Under the pieces are notes generated by a model, which was not told where the DNA came from, searched no databases, and saw nothing but the letters and a program-made list of their open reading frames with translations. Positions 61,700 to 64,000 of a stretch of DNA of 64,000 nucleotides are shown here, piece by piece. Position 1 is the stretch's first letter, and every line of letters starts with the position of its first letter. Origin of the DNA: DATKRB01 sp963794215 (lineage in GTDB: Bacteria; Actinomycetota; Acidimicrobiia; Acidimicrobiales; RAAP-2); NCBI GenBank assembly GCA_963794215.1, contig CAWCCQ010000005.1, positions 1-64,000 on the forward strand. Direction: 5' to 3'. Both the position numbers and the translations under genes were made by a program.

Positions 61700-64000
61700 T
61701 CAGGGGACGACGGCCCCAGCCCCGAGAAGCGCTTTGAGCTCCCCAACCAACCCGTTGCGGCTGTCGACGTTGAACTCGGGGGGCAAGCGCAGCACCTTCT
61801 CGCCCACGTGCAACAGCACCGGCGACGCGCCCGGGTGCTCGACGAGGATGTCCTTCAAGCGGTGCACCGTGTCGTCGGTCAGCGCCACGAGCGGCAGTGC
61901 CAGACGCAGCTCGGCCGAGTCGTCGACGACCAGTACAGGGCGACGGGCCTCCATGCAGACCAGCTTGGCCTGCTCGTCACGCAGGTCGATGCGGCCACGG
62001 ACGACGACGACGGCGTCGTTCTCGAGCAATGCGCCGTACTCGGCCATCACCCGGGGGAACACGAAGACCTCCATCGACGCCTCGAGGTCCTCGAGCACGA
62101 ACCGGGCCATCAGATCACCCTTCTTCGTGGTCGTCCGCCGCAGCTCGGTCACCACGCCGCCCACCGAGCGCACCGTCCCCTCCGAGGCGTAGCCGCCCTC
62201 GGGCGCGCCGACGGCCGACGCCTCGATCAGATCGGCCAGCGTGCAGTCGGTGTGCCGTGACAATGCTGGCTGCAGGCCCATGAGCGGGTGGTCGCTCACG
62301 TAGAGTCCCAGCATCTCCTTCTCGAAGGCGAGCCGCTGGGACTTGGCGAACTCGGTGGCGGGCACTGCCACCCGCGTCCCTTCCCAGCGTCCGGCGTCCT
62401 GGCTCGGGTCAGCGGGCTCGAGCGAGGAGAAGAGCGTGGCGATCCCCATGTCGTGCTCCCGACGACGCTCAAGCGTCCGGTCCACGATCTCGTCGAGCAC
62501 GAGGCACAGCCCCTGGCGAGGATGCTCGAGCGAATCGAACGCCCCCCCTTTGACCAGGGACTCCATGGTCCGCTTGTTCAGGACCATCGGGTCGACCCGC
62601 CGGCAGAAGTCATAGATGTCGGCGAACGGGCCCTGCGCGTTCCGCTCGGCGACGATGCGCTCGACCAGTGCCTCGCCGACATTCCGGATGGCGGCCAACC
62701 CGAACACGATGCCCGGCCCCACACCGTCGTCGAATGGTCGCGGGGCGAATTCGGCGACCGAACGGTTCACGTCGGGCACGGCGACCTCGATCCCCATGGA
62801 TCGGCATTCGCCCAGGTAGACCGCGGTTTTGTCTTTGTTGTCCTTCACCGAGGTGAGTAGGGCGGCCATGTACTCGACCGGGTGGTGCGCCTTGAGCCAC
62901 GCGGTCTGGTACGCCACGAGGCCGTAGCCATAGGAGTGTGACTTGTTGAACGCGTAGTCCACGAAGGGCTCAATGATGTCGAAGAGCTCGGTCCCGAGTC
63001 GGTCGCCGTAGCCCTGGGTCACGCATCCGGCCACGAACTTCTCCCGCTCGGCGGCGATGAGCGCCCGGATCTTCTTGCCGCACGCCTTGCGCAGGTTGTC
63101 GGCCTCCTCGAGCGTGTAGCCCGCGAACTTCTGGGCAACTCGCATGACCGACTCCTGGTAGATCATGAGGCCCTGGGTATCGGCGAGGATCGGCTCGAGG
63201 TCGGGATGCTCGTAACGGATCGGCTTGCGGCCGTTCTTGCGGTCGGCGTAGTCGTTGTGCATGTTGGCCGCCATCGGGCCCGGCCGGTACAGCGCGACGA
63301 GCGCGGCCACGTCGTCGAAGCTCGTCGGGGCGAGCGAGCGCATGAGCGCGCGCATCGGGCCGCCCTCGAGCTGGAACACCCCAACCGAGTCGCCGCGGCG
63401 CAAGAGCGCCAGCGTCTCGTCGTCGTCGAGTGCCACGCCGTCGATGTCGGGCCGGGTGCCGGTGCTCGAGGCGATCAAGTCGAGGGAACGCTCGATCACC
63501 GACAGGTTGCGCAGCCCGAGGAAATCCATCTTGAGCAGGCCCAGCTCCTCGACACCGTGCATCTCGTACTGCGTGACGATGGGCGCGTCCTCGGGCTTGC
63601 CCCCGGCGTCGGGTTTGCGCTGGATCGGCAGGTACTCGGTGAGCGGGTCCTTGGTGATCACCACCGCCGCGGCATGAATCCCGTCCTGGCGTCGGAGGCC
63701 CTCGAGCCCCTTGGCCACATCGACGACCTGGTGGACCTCAGGATCCTGCTCGTACATGGCCCGAAGCTCGGCTGCTGCGCCGTACCCATCCTCATAGCCC
63801 TCGGTCTTGGCGAGGCAGGCCCACAGCGGCGTGTCGCGCCCCATGACCAGGGGTGGCATGGCCTTGGCGATCTTGTCGCCCACGAGGTAGGGCAGCCCGA
63901 GGACCCGCGCCGCGTCCCGCACCGCCGCCCGGGCCTTGATGGTCGAGAACGTCACGATCTGGGCGACCCGATCACTGCCGTAGCGCTCTGCCGCGTAGCG
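61700..64000 (-). CDS. dnaE: DNA polymerase III alpha subunit, 3' part (runs off the right edge)
   Basis: Replicative polymerase catalytic subunit. The visible 766 residues cover the palm/fingers after the catalytic aspartates (VTFSTIKARAAVRDAARVLG, IHAAAVVITKDPLTEYLPIQ, GVFQLEGGPMRALMRSLAPT, VALYRPGPMAANMHNDYADR, IYQESVMRVAQKFAGYTLEE, FNKSHSYGYGLVAYQTAWLK). They continue through the helix-hairpin-helix region and the C-terminal OB fold (GVVTELRRTTTKKGDLMARF, MEVFVFPRVM). The frame is open to base 64000, so the PHP domain and start lie outside. The sequence fits DnaE1 rather than the mutagenic DnaE2, but the decisive N-terminus is not visible. Confidence 0.96.
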   Translation of the reverse strand, partial: RYAAERYGSDRVAQIVTFSTIKARAAVRDAARVLGLPYLVGDKIAKAMPPLVMGRDTPLWACLAKTEGYEDGYGAAAELRAMYEQDPEVHQVVDVAKGLEGLRRQDGIHAAAVVITKDPLTEYLPIQRKPDAGGKPEDAPIVTQYEMHGVEELGLLKMDFLGLRNLSVIERSLDLIASSTGTRPDIDGVALDDDETLALLRRGDSVGVFQLEGGPMRALMRSLAPTSFDDVAALVALYRPGPMAANMHNDYADRKNGRKPIRYEHPDLEPILADTQGLMIYQESVMRVAQKFAGYTLEEADNLRKACGKKIRALIAAEREKFVAGCVTQGYGDRLGTELFDIIEPFVDYAFNKSHSYGYGLVAYQTAWLKAHHPVEYMAALLTSVKDNKDKTAVYLGECRSMGIEVAVPDVNRSVAEFAPRPFDDGVGPGIVFGLAAIRNVGEALVERIVAERNAQGPFADIYDFCRRVDPMVLNKRTMESLVKGGAFDSLEHPRQGLCLVLDEIVDRTLERRREHDMGIATLFSSLEPADPSQDAGRWEGTRVAVPATEFAKSQRLAFEKEMLGLYVSDHPLMGLQPALSRHTDCTLADLIEASAVGAPEGGYASEGTVRSVGGVVTELRRTTTKKGDLMARFVLEDLEASMEVFVFPRVMAEYGALLENDAVVVVRGRIDLRDEQAKLVCMEARRPVLVVDDSAELRLALPLVALTDDTVHRLKDILVEHPGASPVLLHVGEKVLRLPPEFNVDSRNGLVGELKALLGAGAVVP

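Overview
This window is a dense stretch of chromosomal housekeeping genes from a high-GC actinobacterium. The closest fit is a deep-branching, Acidimicrobiia-like lineage. The evidence is the actinobacterial integration host factor (mihF), a DUF1844-like protein beside infC, a rpoZ-gmk-mihF block, the MenA/MenB/MenD/MenE menaquinone set, very frequent GTG starts, and many promoters of the form TANNNT placed 6-8 nt before a start codon. Lineage assignment is inference. I see no transposase, phage, CRISPR array, rRNA or complete tRNA gene.

Layout, left to right. (a) 261-2231: a PIG-V-like membrane mannosyltransferase, convergent with a frameshifted 3-methyladenine DNA glycosylase. (b) 2254-11129, minus: the complete arginine cluster argC-J-B-D-F-R-G-H, driven by a near-consensus promoter and candidate ARG box directly upstream of argC. 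(c) 11188-17092, minus: infC-rpmI-rplT-(TrmH-type methyltransferase)-pheS-pheT. (d) 17319-18174: a DUF1844-like gene, convergent with a cold-shock-domain gene. (e) 18174-24277, minus: def-fmt-rpe-ribD-ribBA-ribH-hisG-CSD. (f) 24425-39730, minus: the pyrimidine superoperon pyrR-B-C-carA-carB-pyrD-pyrF, running into mihF-gmk-rpoZ-coaBC-metK-priA. A PyrR-binding hairpin lies in the pyrR leader. (g) 39861-44532, minus: aroC-K-B-Q, a 67-aa remnant of an M24 (PepQ-like) peptidase, efp, nusB. (h) 44599-47020: a prepilin peptidase, an Nfu-type Fe-S protein and a MaoC-like dehydratase. (i) 47260-49960: small conserved unknowns, a flavin reductase and a lipoprotein. (j) 50017-57217: tyrS and menD/H/A/B/E for menaquinone. 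(k) 57248-64000: an SDR, a YyaL/DUF255 protein, two unknowns and the 3' two-thirds of dnaE.

The genes are packed with 4-nt NTGA stop/start overlaps, so most are probably translationally coupled. Promoters recognised by eye (argC, menB/menE, menH, SDR, yyaL, aroC, nfu, def, mihF and others) place the transcription start on or next to the start codon, implying widespread leaderless mRNA. pyrR is the exception: its leader of about 47 nt holds a PyrR-binding loop.

Two features stand out. First, at least twelve genes, several normally essential (pheT, infC, carB, coaBC, fmt), each need a single-base indel, or two in fmt, to read through, mostly at short homopolymers or GC runs. This looks like long-read consensus error rather than biology. 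Second, unrelated minisatellites sit inside or beside housekeeping genes: 4.8 copies of a 30-bp unit inside argB, 5 copies of a 27-bp unit in the argininless C-terminal tail of pyrB, and smaller arrays at ribH/ribBA, def/fmt, the def promoter and the menE stop. I found no convincing new multi-gene system. The most novel observations are the in-frame peptide-repeat insertions, the shared palindromic -10 elements between divergent genes, and the translationally coupled peptidase remnant.
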